Assembly: GCF_947623445.1 (NCBI RefSeq)
Contig: NC_135242.1
Location: forward strand, 1,488,001 to 1,552,000
Reading direction: 5' to 3'
Length of the DNA: 64,000 bases
Source: Clavelina lepadiformis
Lineage: Eukaryota; Chordata; Ascidiacea; Aplousobranchia; Clavelinidae
In this document: positions 21,746-33,550 of the stretch, one piece after another
Layout of the letters: the number at the start of each line of letters is the position of its first letter
How positions within the stretch are numbered: position 1 is the stretch's first letter
Position numbers and translations under genes: made by a program
Notes under the pieces: generated by a model
What the model was told of the DNA's origin: nothing
Databases searched by the model: none
The model's input: the letters and a program-made list of their open reading frames with translations, nothing else

Positions 21746-22971
21746 ATGGAGTGCCATCCAGATAATATACAAGTTGATTTTTTATTGAAAGCAATCAGTG
21801 ATATGATATCACAACAATTTAAATCAATGCGACAAGATATGAAGATAGAATTTGCTAAATTGAAAGAAAATATGGAAGATATGGTTTCAAAGATTCTGGC
21901 AGAAACAAAGAAATACCGTTTGAACAAACATCGCAACCATTAGATGTAGAATCTGACACGGGTATTTGTATTAAAGAAGTTCTCAGAATGCATCAGTTCT
22001 TCCTCTTGTTGAAGCTATCAAAGAAGAACCTTTGGTGTTGCAGCATTGGAAGTGATGTTCATGTCAAATAAGTTTTCTCATCAATCGGAGATTGGAGTAA
22101 ATGCCGTAGTTAAAACCGTTGACCACCAAACCTGTATTGAAGAAGATCATTCTGAAAAGGCACCAGTTTATCCTCAATGTGACGTTATTGAAGACAAACC
22201 TTTGTTGTTGCAAAAATATGCAGTTTCACAGACTGAAATTGATGACTCAATATATCCATGTTAAAAAAATTTCCTCCTCAATTAGAGATAGGAGTAAAAG
22301 CCACAGTTAAAATGCTTGATGCAAGAAACTGTATTGAAAGAAGTTAAGATGAAGAATGCAACAATTCTGTGGAAATGTTCTTTGATAATTCTGCAACAAA
22401 TGATAGACACAATGTTTGCAAGATCCAGACTCAGTTGTTTCTTGGAAAAAACATAGAAAAACGTTTTTTTTTGCAAGTTTTGTGATAAATTATTCCAACA
22501 CAAAGCAAGCTTGAATACTTAAAAAGGACTCACACAGGTGAGCGTCCTTATCAATGTCAATTGTGTCACAAATCTTTTACCCAAAATGGCAGTTTGCAAA
22601 CTCATATGAATATCCACACTGGTGAACGATCTTATCAATGCGAGGTGTGTCACAAGTCATTTTCCCAAAAGAGCCATTTGCGAACTCACATGACTAACTA
22701 TACCGGACAAAAACCTTATCAATGCCAAGTGTGTGAAAAACCATTTACCAGCAACAGCGATTTGCTGATTCATATGAGAATCCACACAGGGGAACGACTT
22801 TATCGATGCCAGGCTTGCCACAAGTCATTTACCAGAAGCAGCCATTTGCAAGATCATAGTAGAATCCATACTGGGGAGCGACCGTATCGATGCCACGAAT
22901 GTCAAAAGTCATTTTCCCAAAAGAGCCATTTGCATACTCCTACTGCTACCCACACTGGAGAGCATCCTTAA
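21746..22971 (+). pseudogene. Broken B-type zinc-finger gene
   Basis: MECHPDNIQVDFLLKAISD and the helix are open to about 21914. A deletion then removes the TINNA region and shifts the frame to a stop at 21943. Further damage: a 4-base loss near 21985, loss of most of the [14 protein letters not shown] region near 22050, a nonsense TAA near 22346 and an expanded T run near 22466. The last five fingers are open at 22561-22971 (one linker reads NYTGQKP) and end HTGEHP as in the gene at 2487. Clearly inactive. Confidence 0.85.
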
Positions 22972-23950
22972 TAATGCCAGGTTTGCAAGTCATTTGACAG
23001 AAATTGAGATTTGCAGGCTTATTTGAGAATCCACACTGGAAAGTGACCTTATCAATAGCGGGTATGTAACAACAAATTTTATTTCAGCTATGACTTGAAC
23101 AGTCAGATCTGAACCCATTCGAGCGACCTTGTCTGTGTCATGTTTATCACAAATCATTTACTCAAAGTTGCAATTTATGTACTTACATGACTATTCATTC
23201 AAGAATGCGCAATTATTATTGGCGAGTGTGTCACAAGTAGAAATGAACCGATACGAAATTAAACAAGAAAAATCTTTTTCGCAACACATGCCTAGTCACA
23301 AGTGTTTTCGCAATGTGCCACTTTGCAAGCTCAGTTGACCACTTTCACTGGAGAACACCCACGCTACTGTCCTTAGTGTGAAAATCATTTTAGTTAATGG
23401 GAAGTTGGTCACAGCAAATAGGTCACGATCACATAATTACTCGAGTATTGTGGGAAAGCTTTTACTAAGTGGCGTTCATAGAAAATATTTAGGAGCTTCT
23501 CACCCTGATTCTGTATCCGAGTAAATTTTGTATTGGATTTCCAATTTTACCTTTTTCAACATCGTATTTTCCACTTAAGTAAAATACAGCTTTGCATTGT
23601 TGTGGTTGGTAAATAGCATTCCATAATATAATTATACTTTCCAGTTTCTTAATTTTGTTTCTGTTTTGGTGATGTACAATACAGAGTTCTTCCCAATTTT
23701 GAAATAAATTGTCGGACATCCAAAGTTCAATGTCATATTCAACTTTATAGCTTCGGGTTGGTTTGCGAAGACAGCATTAGTTTAATAGTTTAAAAAAATA
23801 TTTACAGTCGCAAGTATAGCAAAAATTTCCACTGTCTAATTCAATAACTTTGAGCTTTTATGTAATAAGTGGGGCTTAAAATGGGCTCTTTTGAATGGTT
23901 TAATATAGATGGTTGCTGCACTAAACTGATATTCCATTAAAGCAGTTTCG
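22972..23950 (+). pseudogene. Decayed C-terminal fingers and 3' flank
   Basis: Same block as 3843-4671, without the hAT insertion: the empty target GTCTAATTCAATAAC is present near 23840. Decayed fingers run to about 23470, AT-rich flank after that. No open gene. Confidence 0.6.
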
Positions 23951-24990
23951 TAGTAATTTGTGTCTATATGGTGTAATATAATAATCTAAAAGCTATGGGG
24001 TCGTCTCATAGACATCTTATATATAAAAATACTTAATTTCAATACCCTACCCTAATTCTCTAATGAAGGGTTACCCGTTTGCATTATGCTAAAGCTAAAT
24101 GGTACCGATAGGCAATTACCTTAGGCAAGCTTATTCATCGATACCGCAAAAATACAAATATTTACAAAAACAGTCAGTGATAGTGCGGTACAAACACCTC
24201 GGCCTTTCGAAAAACTTCAATAGAATTAGGGCTACACAGAACTAATCCAATGTACAATGGGCTTAAGCCTTTGCCTTGCTCTAACCCAACGCTTTAGGGA
24301 GCAAGTGTCTTCGCAGATTTACTTCACTTTTCAGCCGGAGTTGGATATGTAGGTTTTATATATAAGATATCTATGCATCACATTTATTCATCGTAAACTT
24401 CGGTCGCGTAAAAGGGTAATTACCGTTTTTGTTCAAGAATGCTAAACATAGTATAGGACGCACAGGTTAAAAAGAAGCCAGGTATGGCACAAACCCAATC
24501 GCAATGATCGATAGGTCTGGCTGTTGGCACTAGAAAGTAGAAACCCTTGTTATTTAATAGAAAACCTGTGATCCTTGAACCTTGAACCTTGAACCCTCAA
24601 ATTCACTTTTTAAATGGAGTCAAATGGGCGTTGCAGAATGCAGATTGACACTGCAGAGTCAGGGGTGCTAAATGCGTGTGGAGTTAGAATTTATTGCGCA
24701 TACAAAGGCCATTGATTCATCTTGTTGTAATTTTCCATCCAAACACGTCCAGTGTGGAACAGAAATGCCCTAAGGAAGTGGTACTTAACCCTCATTGTAC
24801 CCGGCCACCTTACTTCCAGTCATTAGAAGTGCGAAATTATGGGCATTTAGTTGTGAAATTACAGAGGAATTTATTACATCCATCTCTTTATGAGCTAAAA
24901 ATTGAGTGTTTTTAGGAATTTCTGTGCCAGTCATTTAGTGCACACACTGTTCCATGCACTGGTCTTTTCTCAGAGTAGAAATTCACCGTA
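23951..24990 (+). repeat. Interspersed unit R2, copy 1
   Basis: About 1 kb of non-coding DNA found again at 32031-32945, around the LTR element at 36352-39037, and at 58986-60540. Landmarks: GGGGTCGTCTCATAGACATC, CTCTAACCCAACGCTTTAGG and GGTCTGGCTGTTGGCACTAG. A small tandem CCTTGAA repeat lies near 24577-24600. A decayed hAT-like end (CTAAGGAAGTGGTACTTAAC) is near 24768. No gene. Confidence 0.6.
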
Positions 24991-25803
24991 TTAGAGAATA
25001 AAGCCATTGATACAAGTTGAGGTGGCATCAATGTTGTTTTGTTGTTGTTTTACCATACTAACATGGACATCAGCTATTTATGTTGCTCGTAATATTAACA
25101 CATAACATTTATACAAATAATATCTGACGTCTATATTTTGAAATTATTTAATTTTATTATATTTTCTTCATCATAATCCTACAAAGCTGGCTAACATCTG
25201 TTTTGTCTTGAGCAGCGACAACATTCTTTACAATTTAGCTTATATTTATACTGTTTCCTATGTATAAAATTTGTCTGAGAATCTATCATCTGTTTGGCCC
25301 TTTAAGGAAAAAGGTTGGACACTCCTGATCTAGCCTATACTTGTGGTGTATAGCGTCTTACTGCTGTGATGGCAGCGTTTTTCTGTGCAAAGTAAACAAG
25401 TGTAAGGTAAAAAAAGGTTAAAGTGTTCGATTTTGACAAATAAGCATAATTCGTGTGATCACTGGTATATAAGAGCTGGCTTGTTAAAATATTAGTTCAT
25501 TGACATATTAAATGCCTAATTTTATCATACTGCTAATACATGCTGTAAATTTCTTTAAGGAACTTCTTTAAATTAAACCAATGTTAGGTTGCATACAATC
25601 GATATTTTCCATATGTAAGCTCGCAACTTCAACCATTTACATGAAACACATAAATGCCACCAATTGTCACAGCAAAAATTGTTCTTACAATTTTGTTTTA
25701 AACTTTTCAAATTTAAATTTTTATATTATTGTTCATATTGTAGATAACGTATTATAATGTTAGCTTTTTTGTTAAAATATTTTAGATTTTTTTTTTTTTT
25801 CAG
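24991..25803 (+). promoter_or_regulatory. D-type upstream region
   Basis: Paralogous to 60540-61334. It includes a hAT-like end in reverse (AAGGTTGGACACTCCTG near 25310) and a palindrome-poor AT-rich stretch, ending in a long T run and CAG acceptor at 25803, 35 bases before the D start. Core promoter elements are not evident. Confidence 0.4.
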
Positions 25804-25838
25804 CAATTACATTTTAAGTTTCTCATAACAATCAAGCC

Positions 25839-26111
25839 ATGGAGTGTGATCCAGGCATAATTCAAGTTGATGTTTTATTGAAAGCAATCAGTGATCTTAT
25901 TTCACAAGAATAAAAATCATTGCGACAAGAAATGAAAATGGAATTTGCACAATTGCATTGAAACATTGAAGATATGGTTTTAAAGATTCTTGCAGAAACA
26001 AAGAAAACTGAAACCATGAACGATGTGGTTCCAATTGAAGAAATATCACAACCATTACATGTAAAATCCTATAGCAGCCTTAATATTGAGGACACTGGAA
26101 AGCGACCTTAA
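25839..26111 (+). pseudogene. Internally deleted D-type gene
   Basis: MECDPGIIQVDVLLKAISD is followed by two stops in the helix (GAATAA near 25908, CATTGA near 25957). At about 26093 the spacer sequence IED joins directly to TGKRP and stop, so the rest of the spacer and all fingers are gone. Comparison with the paralogue at 61370-62537 shows that about 900 bases were deleted between ATTGAGGAC and ACTGGAAAGCGACC. Confidence 0.85.
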
Positions 26112-26569
26112 CAAGGTTAATTTTTTGTCAAAAGTTATTTACAATGAAGCGATTATTGTTAAGTAGGCGTCAAACACCTAATACTCAGATCTCTATGAAA
26201 TTGTTGGATGCCCCACGTAGAGCTTTAGAAAACATGTTTAGACCAATCAGAATTCAGCATGGACGATGTTGTTTTCCAGCCTGGGAATAGCCTTAGCAGT
26301 TGACATGCTTCAATGTCCCATGTCGCGTGCAGAATTATGCCAAAATCTGTAAAAAATTTTGAATCATGGTTTTTTATGGCGTTTTTTGAAATGCCAGTTC
26401 AAAGCATACTAAATTGACATGCAAAATTTCAGAGAGCCCCATGGAGGATTTTTCGGGTAATCAGTCTTTTAGTAAATTCACTGTATTAAAATTTATTATT
26501 AATATTAATAATATTATTAAAACTCATATTCGGGCAATGTATGTGGTTGTTTCTGGCAAATAGTTTGAT
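26112..26569 (+). other. Inserted non-coding segment in 3' flank
   Basis: About 350 bases (26160-26515, GTAGGCGTCAAACACC to TATTAATATTAATAATATT) interrupt the 3' flank found after other units. The same insertion is at 62590-62945. No inverted ends or clear target duplication seen; origin unknown. Confidence 0.45.
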
Positions 26570-27020
26570 TTTTCTGGAAGTTAATTCTGAGAATGCTTCA
26601 GTTTTTTCTCTTTTTGAAGCCATCAAAGAAGAACCTTTGCTGTTGCAGCATTGGGAGGTTTCTGAAACTGATCATCCAAGTATGTCCAATTCAAATATGT
26701 TTTCTCATCAATCGTAGATTGAAGTAAAATCCACATTTAAAGTTGTTGATCCTTGAAGTTGTGTTGAAACAAATTCGGATGAAGAATTCAGCGATTCTGT
26801 AGAACTGTTTCTCGATGAACCCAGCGCAAATGCTTGCTCAATACTTGCAAAGTTGATGCTCAGCTGTTTTTTGGAAATAACTACGAAAATCATTTTTCTT
26901 GCCATTTTTGCAACGCAAGGTTCCACTGAAGAAACATCACAAGTATGTGTTTTCACAAGACTCCTGTTACCGTTATGCATTGCATTTTGTTTGTCTTTTC
27001 ACTTGAATTCTTTAGCAGTA
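26570..27020 (+). pseudogene. Second finger gene relic fused to short-module tail
   Basis: Spacer remains ([34 protein letters not shown]) run to a TAG in HQS near 26715. More spacer follows, plus the first half of a finger, which joins the EETSQ-GTATGT end of the short module near 26926. All other fingers and the module start are missing. Same junction at 63350. Confidence 0.6.
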
Positions 27021-27059
27021 TGACAAAGTAATGTCTACTAACATTGTGTGTGAGGAAAT

Positions 27060-27684
27060 TTTATCGCATCTCGCTGAGGCATTGTTTATATTAAAACGAT
27101 TGTTTAACCAGGTTGAAAACTCAACCAAGCAAGGCATTTTGTAACGTTACCAATCATCATTAAATTAAACAATGATATCATAAACGAAACTGTTGAAACG
27201 GTTGGAATAGTTTTTACTAGTACAAATATCATGATATGATGATATGAGGTGAACCTAAAATGTTTCAATCAAATCAATGGTCATTGATCAGTGATTTTCA
27301 ACAACACATCAAACAGACTTAATAATTAATTCGGATAAAACTTTCGTAAATGTGTTGCTCTAATATTTTTAAGTGATTTGAGCACTGTTTATGGTGTGCC
27401 AAATTTGGGTTAGTTTAGGTCAAACTGGTGTGTAATGTCATTTAAGATGATTTTGTGTGTTTTACATGTTGAAACTATGCAGGAGTCTTTAGAAACATTT
27501 TTCGAAAACAACAGGGAATCTTTTGTTTTTCGTTTTTGTATGTGACAGTCACTGCTGTTCTTTACTTTGTAGTAAATGTAGTGAAAATTATTTAGATTTA
27601 TTATTTTTATTTCAACAGTTTTGGTTACATATTATCAGTTTTCCTCTATCAAGAAAATCCTCAAATATTTTACGTTCTTTTCAG
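27060..27684 (+). promoter_or_regulatory. A-type upstream block
   Basis: ACTCAACCAAGCAAGGCAT start, palindrome CAATGGTCATTG at 27275-27286, TTTAGAAA at the TATA position near 27488, donor GTATGTGA at 27538, acceptor CGTTCTTTTCAG ending at 27684. Confidence 0.55.
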
Positions 27685-27721
27685 GAAATAGATTATAAAG
27701 TTGTATAATAATAATCAGACA

Positions 27722-29302
27722 ATGGAGTCTCATCCAGTTGGTATGCAAGGTAGCATTTTATTGAAAGCAATCAGTGATATGGTTTCACAAGAATTTAAAT
27801 CAATGCGACAAGATATGAGGAAGGAATTTGTACAAATGCAAGAAAGCATGGAAGATATGATTTCAACACTTCTTGCAGAGATAAAGAAAACTGAAACCAT
27901 GAACAATGCAATACCAGTTGAAGAAACATCACAAATAACAGTTGTAAAATCAGATATCAGCCTTAATATTGAGTAAGTTTATTCTGAGAAGGCACCAGTT
28001 TTTCCTATTGTTGAAGTTATCAAACAAGAACCTTTGCTGTTGGAAAAGTATGAGGATTCACAGACTGAGATTGATGACCCAAATATATCCATGTTAAACA
28101 AATTTCCTCCTCAATCAGATGTTGGAGTGAATGCCACAGTCAAAATTGTTAAACCACAAAGCTGTGTTGCAAGAAACTCAGATGAAGAATGCAGCGATTC
28201 TGTGGAGATGTTTTTCGATAAATCCACTGCAATTGAAGGTACTAATGCTTGCAAAGTTGATGCTCAGTTGCTTGTTGGAAATAACAAAGAAAAGCATTTT
28301 TCTTGCAATTTTTGTGAAAGATTATTCAAATGCAAAAGAAACTTGAATGTTCATCTAAAAACTCACACAGGTGAGCGACCTTATCAATGCAATGTGTGCC
28401 ACAAGTCATTTATCCAGAATGGCAATTTCCAAGCTCATATGAGAAATCACACTGGAGAACAACCTTTTAAATGTGATGTGTGCGACAAGTCATTTTCCAT
28501 TAACAGCAGTTTAGAAACTCATATGAGAACTCACACTGGAGAGCGACCTTATCAATGCGATGTGTGCCACAAGTCATTTTCCGTTAGCAGCAGTTTGAAA
28601 ACTCATATGAGAACCCACACTAGAGAGCAACCTTATCAATGTGATGTGTGCCACAAGTCATTTTCCATTAGCAGCAGTTTGAAAAATCATATCAGAACTC
28701 ACACAGGTGAGCGACCTTATCAATGCCAAATTTGTCACAAGTCTTTTATCAAGAATGGATGTTTGCAAGCTCATATGAGAACCCACACTGGAGAGCAACC
28801 TTACAAATGTGATTTTTGCGACAAGTCATTTTCCTTTAGCAGCAATTGGAAAACTCATATGAGAACTCATACTGAAGAGCGACCTTATCAATGTCAGGAA
28901 TGTATAAAGTCATTTACTCAAAGCAGCCATTTAAAAACTCACATGAGAATCCACACTGGAGAGCGTCCTTATCAATGCCAGGTGTGCCACAAGTCATTTA
29001 CCCAAAGCAACCATTTAAAAGATCATATGAGAATCCACACTGGAGAGCGACCTTATCAATGCGATGTGTGTCAAAAGTCCTTCACACAAAGCAGCATTTT
29101 AAAAGCTCATGTGGTTATCCATACTGGAGAGCGACCTTATCAATGCCAGGTGTGTCAAAAGTCATTCACCGATGGCCGCAATTTAAAACAACATATGAGA
29201 ATTCACACTGGTGAACGACCTTATCAATGCCAGCTGTGTCAAAAGTCTTTTACCCAAAGCAACCATTTAAAAACTCATATGAAAATCCACAATGGAGATT
29301 GA
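27722..29302 (+). pseudogene. A-type 12-finger gene with a single nonsense codon
   Basis: One frame of 526 codons apart from TAA at 27974-27976, where GAA after the LNIE codons has become TAA. On both sides the frame is undamaged: helix module (MESHPVGMQGSILLKAISD), spacer with KQEPLLLEKYEDSQ, then 12 complete fingers from about codon 190. Finger 1 is the diverged HFSCNFCERLFKCKRNLNVH type. It ends KIHNGD and TGA, where CGA of the linker became TGA. It may be a very recent pseudogene, an allele with a null change, a sequencing error or a read-through candidate. If functional it would be the longest array in the window. Confidence 0.8.
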
Positions 29303-29659
29303 CCTTATTAATGCCGTATATGTCAAAATTGATTTTCCCAAAAGAGCACTTTGCGGAGTCATGAAATTTTTCGCACTGGAAAGTGACCTTGACAATGCTT
29401 GTTTTTTTGTCGCAAGTCAATTACGTTGAAACAATAATTATTGACACATGTTAAAACTCACATTGGGGCAATGTAAATATTTCAAAAAGATTTTTGGACA
29501 AAAAAGTAGCTTTGAAAAAAATTTACAAACCATTTATCCAGATGCTGCATCCATTTGTTTGTGTTTTATTTGTCCACTTTTATCAATAACTTTGTATGTG
29601 TCATGAAACATAAATTTGCACTATGTGGTTAATTTTTGACAAATAGGTTGCTTTTTCAT
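29303..29659 (+). pseudogene. Fossil fingers and 3' flank
   Basis: Decayed finger traces (ALCGVMKFFALESDL in shifted frames near 29340-29390, KYFKKIFGQ-like near 29476), then the common AT-rich flank. Nothing else seen. Confidence 0.5.
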
Positions 29660-30290
29660 GAAGTTCATTCAGGGACTATATCAGTTTTTCCTCTTGTTGA
29701 AGCTTTCATAGAAAAACCTTTGCTGTTGCAGCACTGGGATGTTTCTGAAACTAATCGATCAAGTTTATCCATTTCAAAAATGTTTTCTTAACAATTGGAG
29801 GTTGGAGTAACTGCCACAATTAAAATGGTTGATCCTTAAAGTTGTGTTGAAAGAAATTCAGATGAAGAATGCAGTGATTCTGCAGAAATGTTTTTCGATG
29901 AACCAAGCGCTAGTGATAGAATTAATGCTTGCAAAGTTAATGCTCAGCTGTTTGTTGGAAATAACAAAACCAAAAATTTTTTTTGCAATTTTTGTCACAG
30001 ATCCTTCAAACGCAGAACAAACTTCAAAGCTCATCTGAGAACTCACACAGGAGAGCAAACTTATCAATACAATGAGGGTGAAAACTCATTTTCCCAAAGC
30101 TTATATTTCAAAAATCATTTGAGAATCCACACTGGAGAGCGACCTGATCAATGCCAGTTGTGTGAAAATTTATTTACCCAAACCAGCAATTTGAAAACTC
30201 ATATGATAACTCCCTCCGAATAGCAACCTCATATCTGCCAGGTGTGTAACATGTTATTAACTAGAAGACATACAGATTTGCAAAATAATT
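29660..30290 (+). pseudogene. Relic of the second finger gene
   Basis: Spacer without start ([25 protein letters not shown]), stops near 29788 and 29836. An open stretch 29888-30223 follows with FFDEPSASDRINACKVNAQ, a diverged first finger (NFFCNFCHRSFKRRTNFKAH), a finger that has lost both cysteines (YQYNEGENSFSQ) and one good finger. It runs into the short module at 30314. Confidence 0.65.
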
Positions 30291-30313
30291 TTACTACTTA
30301 TTAAAGCACCGTC

Positions 30314-30532
30314 ATGGAGTGTCATCCAGACAATGTGCAAGTTGGTGTTTTATTGAAAGCAATCAGTAATATGATATCACAAGATTTCAAATCAATGCGA
30401 CTGGATATGGAGATGGAAGAAACAAAAGAAGCTGAAACCATGAACAATGCAATGTCCCACCGAAGAAACATCACTACCATTAGTGTCAGATCACAAGTAT
30501 GTGTTTTCCCAAGACTCCCATTACGGTTATAG
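30314..30532 (+). CDS. Short coiled-coil ORF, 72 residues
   Basis: MECHPDNVQVGVLLKAISN, helix to MRLDMEMEETKEAE, AMSHRRNITTISVRSQ, then VCVFPRLPLRL and TAG. The putative donor GTATGT after SQ is intact. A recombination joint right after the stop (GCATTATGTTTGT to TTTGCAAGTTTTG) places B-type finger DNA where the next promoter would be. Helix-only peptide or relic. Confidence 0.4.
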   Translation: MECHPDNVQVGVLLKAISNMISQDFKSMRLDMEMEETKEAETMNNAMSHRRNITTISVRSQVCVFPRLPLRL

Positions 30533-30554
30533 GTTGCATTATGTTTGTTTTGCA

Positions 30555-31050
30555 AGTTTTGTGATAAATTATTCCGACACAAAGCAAACTTGAATACTCA
30601 CGAAAGAACTCACACAGGTGAGCGTCCTTAGCAATGTCAATTGTGTCACAAGTCTTTTACCCAAAATGGCAGTTTGCAAACTCATATGAATATCCACACT
30701 GGTGAACGACCTTATCAATGCCAGGTGTGTCACAAATCTTTTTCCAAAAGAGCCATTTGCGTACTCACATGACTAAACATACCGGACAAAAACCCTATCA
30801 ATGCCAGGTGTGTGAAAAGCCATTTACCAGCAACAGCGATTTGCTGATTCATATGAGAATCCACACAGGGGAACGACTTTATCGATGCCAGGCTTGCCAC
30901 AAGTCATTTACCAGAAGCAGCCATTTGCAAGATCATAGTAGAATCCATACTCAGGAGCGACCTTATCGATGCCACGTATGTCAAAAGTCATTTTCCCAAA
31001 AGAGCCATTTGCATACTCCTACTGCTATCCACACTGGAGAGCATCCTTAA
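30555..31050 (+). pseudogene. B-type finger array without N-terminus
   Basis: Starts inside the first B finger ([21 protein letters not shown]), then a TAG in the linker near 30629, one good finger, and a one-base loss near 30742 (TTTTTCCAAAAG). Four fingers are open in the last stretch, ending HTGEHP. Closely matches 22480-22971. No promoter, start or helix. Confidence 0.75.
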
Positions 31051-32030
31051 TAATGCCAGGTTTGCAAGTCATTTGACAGAAATTGAGATTTGCAGGCTTA
31101 TTTGAGAATCCACACTGGAAAGTGACCTTATCAATAGCGGGTGTGTAACAATGAATTTTATTTCAGCTATGACTTGCACAGTCAGATCAGAACCCATTCG
31201 AGCGACCTTGTCTGTGTCATGTTTACCACAAATCATTTACTCAAAGTTGCAATTTATGTACTTACATGACTATTCATTCAAGAATGCGCAATTATTATTG
31301 GCAAGTGTGTCACAAGTAGAAATGAACCGATACGAAATTAAACAAGAAAATCTTTTTCGCAATGTGCCACTTTGCAAACTTAAATGACCACTTACAAAGT
31401 TACACTGGAGAACACCCACGCTACTGTCCTTAGTGTGAAAATCATTTTAGTTAATGGGAAGTTGAAGGAAGTTGGTGACAGCAAATAGGTCACGATCACA
31501 TAATTATGCGAGTATTGTGAGAAAGCTTTTACTAAGTGGCGTTCATAGAAAATATTTAGGAGCTTCTCACCCTGATTCTGTATCCGTGTAAATTTTGTTT
31601 TGGATTTCCAATTTTACCTTTTTCAACATCGTATTTTCCACTTAAGTAAAATACAGCTTTGCATTGTTGTAGTTGGTAAATAGCATTCGATAATATAATT
31701 ATACTTTCCAGTTTCTAAATTTTGTTTCTGTTTTGGTGATGTACAATACAGAGTTCTTCTCAGTTTTGAAATAAATTGTCGGACATCCAAAGTTCAATGT
31801 CATATTCAACTTTATAGCTTCGGGTTGGTTTGCGAAGACAGCATTAGTTTAATAGTTTAAAAAAATATTTACAGTCGCAAGTATAGCAAAAATTTCCATT
31901 GTCTAATTCAATAACTTTGAGCTTTTATGTAATAAGTGGGGCTTAAAATGGGCTCTTTTGAATGGTTTAATATAGATGGTTGCTGCACTAAACTGATATT
32001 CAATTAAAGCAGTTTCGTAGTAATTTGTGT
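31051..32030 (+). pseudogene. Decayed C-terminal fingers and 3' flank
   Basis: Third copy of the block at 3843 and 22972. It lacks the hAT insertion (empty site near 31905) and has a small loss near 31355. No gene. Confidence 0.6.
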
Positions 32031-32945
32031 CAACGTGTAATTTGTGTCTATATGGTGTAATATAATAATCTATAAGCCATGGGTCGTCTCATAGACATCT
32101 TATATATAAAAATATTTCTTACTCTAATGAAGGGTTACCCGTTTGCATTATGCTAAATGGTACCGATAGGCAATTACCTTAGGCAAGCTTATTCATCGAT
32201 ACCGCAAAAATACAAATATTTACAAAAACAGTCAGTGATAGTGCGGTACAAACACCTCGGCCTTTCGAAAAACTTCAATAGAATTAGGGCTACACAGAAC
32301 TAATCCAATTTACAACGAGGTTAAAGCCTTTGCTTTGCTCTAACCCAACGCTTTAGGGAGCAAGTGTCTTTGCAGATTTACTTCACTTTTCAGCCGGAGT
32401 TGGATATCTAGGTTTTATGTATAAGATATCTATGCATCACAATTATTCATCGTAAACTTCGGTCGCGTAAAAGGGTAATTACCGTTTTGTTCAAGAATGC
32501 TAAACATTGTATAGGACGCACAGGTTAACAAGAAGCCAGGTATGACACAATTTACACAAACCCCAATCGCAATGATCGATAGGTCTGGCTGTTGGCACTA
32601 GAAAGTAGAAATCCTTGTTATTTAATAGAAAAGTTTTGTTTCCATTTTTTTTTGTTTTTTGAAAAATGGTTTGGTGAACCCTCAAATTCAATTTTTAAAT
32701 GGAGTCGAATGGGCATTGCAGATTGAGACTGCAGAGTCAAGGGTGCTAAGTGCGCGTGGAGTTAAAATTTATTGCGCATACAAAGGCTATTGATTCATCT
32801 TGTTGCAATTTGCCATCCAAACACGTCCAGTGTGGAACAGAAATGCCCTAAGGCAGTGGTTCTCAACCTTTCATTGTACCCGGCCACCTTACTTAGAGTC
32901 ATTAGAAGTGCGCAATTATGGCCATTTTGATATGAAATTACACAG
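32031..32945 (+). repeat. Interspersed unit R2, copy 2
   Basis: Homologous to 23951-24990, cut at about 32945 where it joins an A-type upstream block (TTACACAGAAATTGATTAT). A hAT-like end CAGTGGTTCTCAACCTTTC lies at about 32855. No gene. Confidence 0.6.
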
Positions 32946-33516
32946 AAATTGATTATATTAAAACGTTGTTTATATTAAAACGATTGTTTAACCAGGTTGA
33001 AAACTCAACCAAGCAAGGCATTTCGTAACGTTATCAATCATCATTAAATTAAACAATGATATCATAAACCAAACTGTTGAAACGGTTGGAATAGTTTTCA
33101 CTAGTACAAATACTATAATATGACAATCTGAAGTGAACCTAAAACGTTTCAATCAAATCAATGGTCATTGATCAGTGACTTTCAACTTCACATCAAAAAG
33201 ACTTTAACAATTAATTCAGATATAATTTTCCTAAATGTGTTGGTCTAAGATTTTTAAGTGAGTTGAGCACTGTTTATGGTGTGTTATGTCATTTAAGATG
33301 ATTTTGTGTGTTTTACATGCTGAAACTATGCACAAGCTTTTATAAACCTATTCTTTCAAAACAACAGGGAATATTTTTGTTTTTGTATGTGACAGTCACT
33401 GCTGTTCTTTACTTTGTAGTAAAATTTGAAAAAATTTATTTAGATTTAGATTTAGATTTAAATTTATCAGTTTTCCGCAATCAAGAAAATCTTCAAATAT
33501 TTTAAGTTCTTTTCAG
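32946..33516 (+). promoter_or_regulatory. A-type upstream block
   Basis: ACTCAACCAAGCAAGGCAT start, palindrome CAATGGTCATTG near 33159, TATAAA at 33341-33346, donor GTATGTGA near 33385, acceptor GTTCTTTTCAG ending at 33516. A short GATTTA expansion sits at 33440-33460. Confidence 0.55.
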
Positions 33517-33550
33517 CAAATAGATTATAAAGCTGTATGATAATCAGGCA

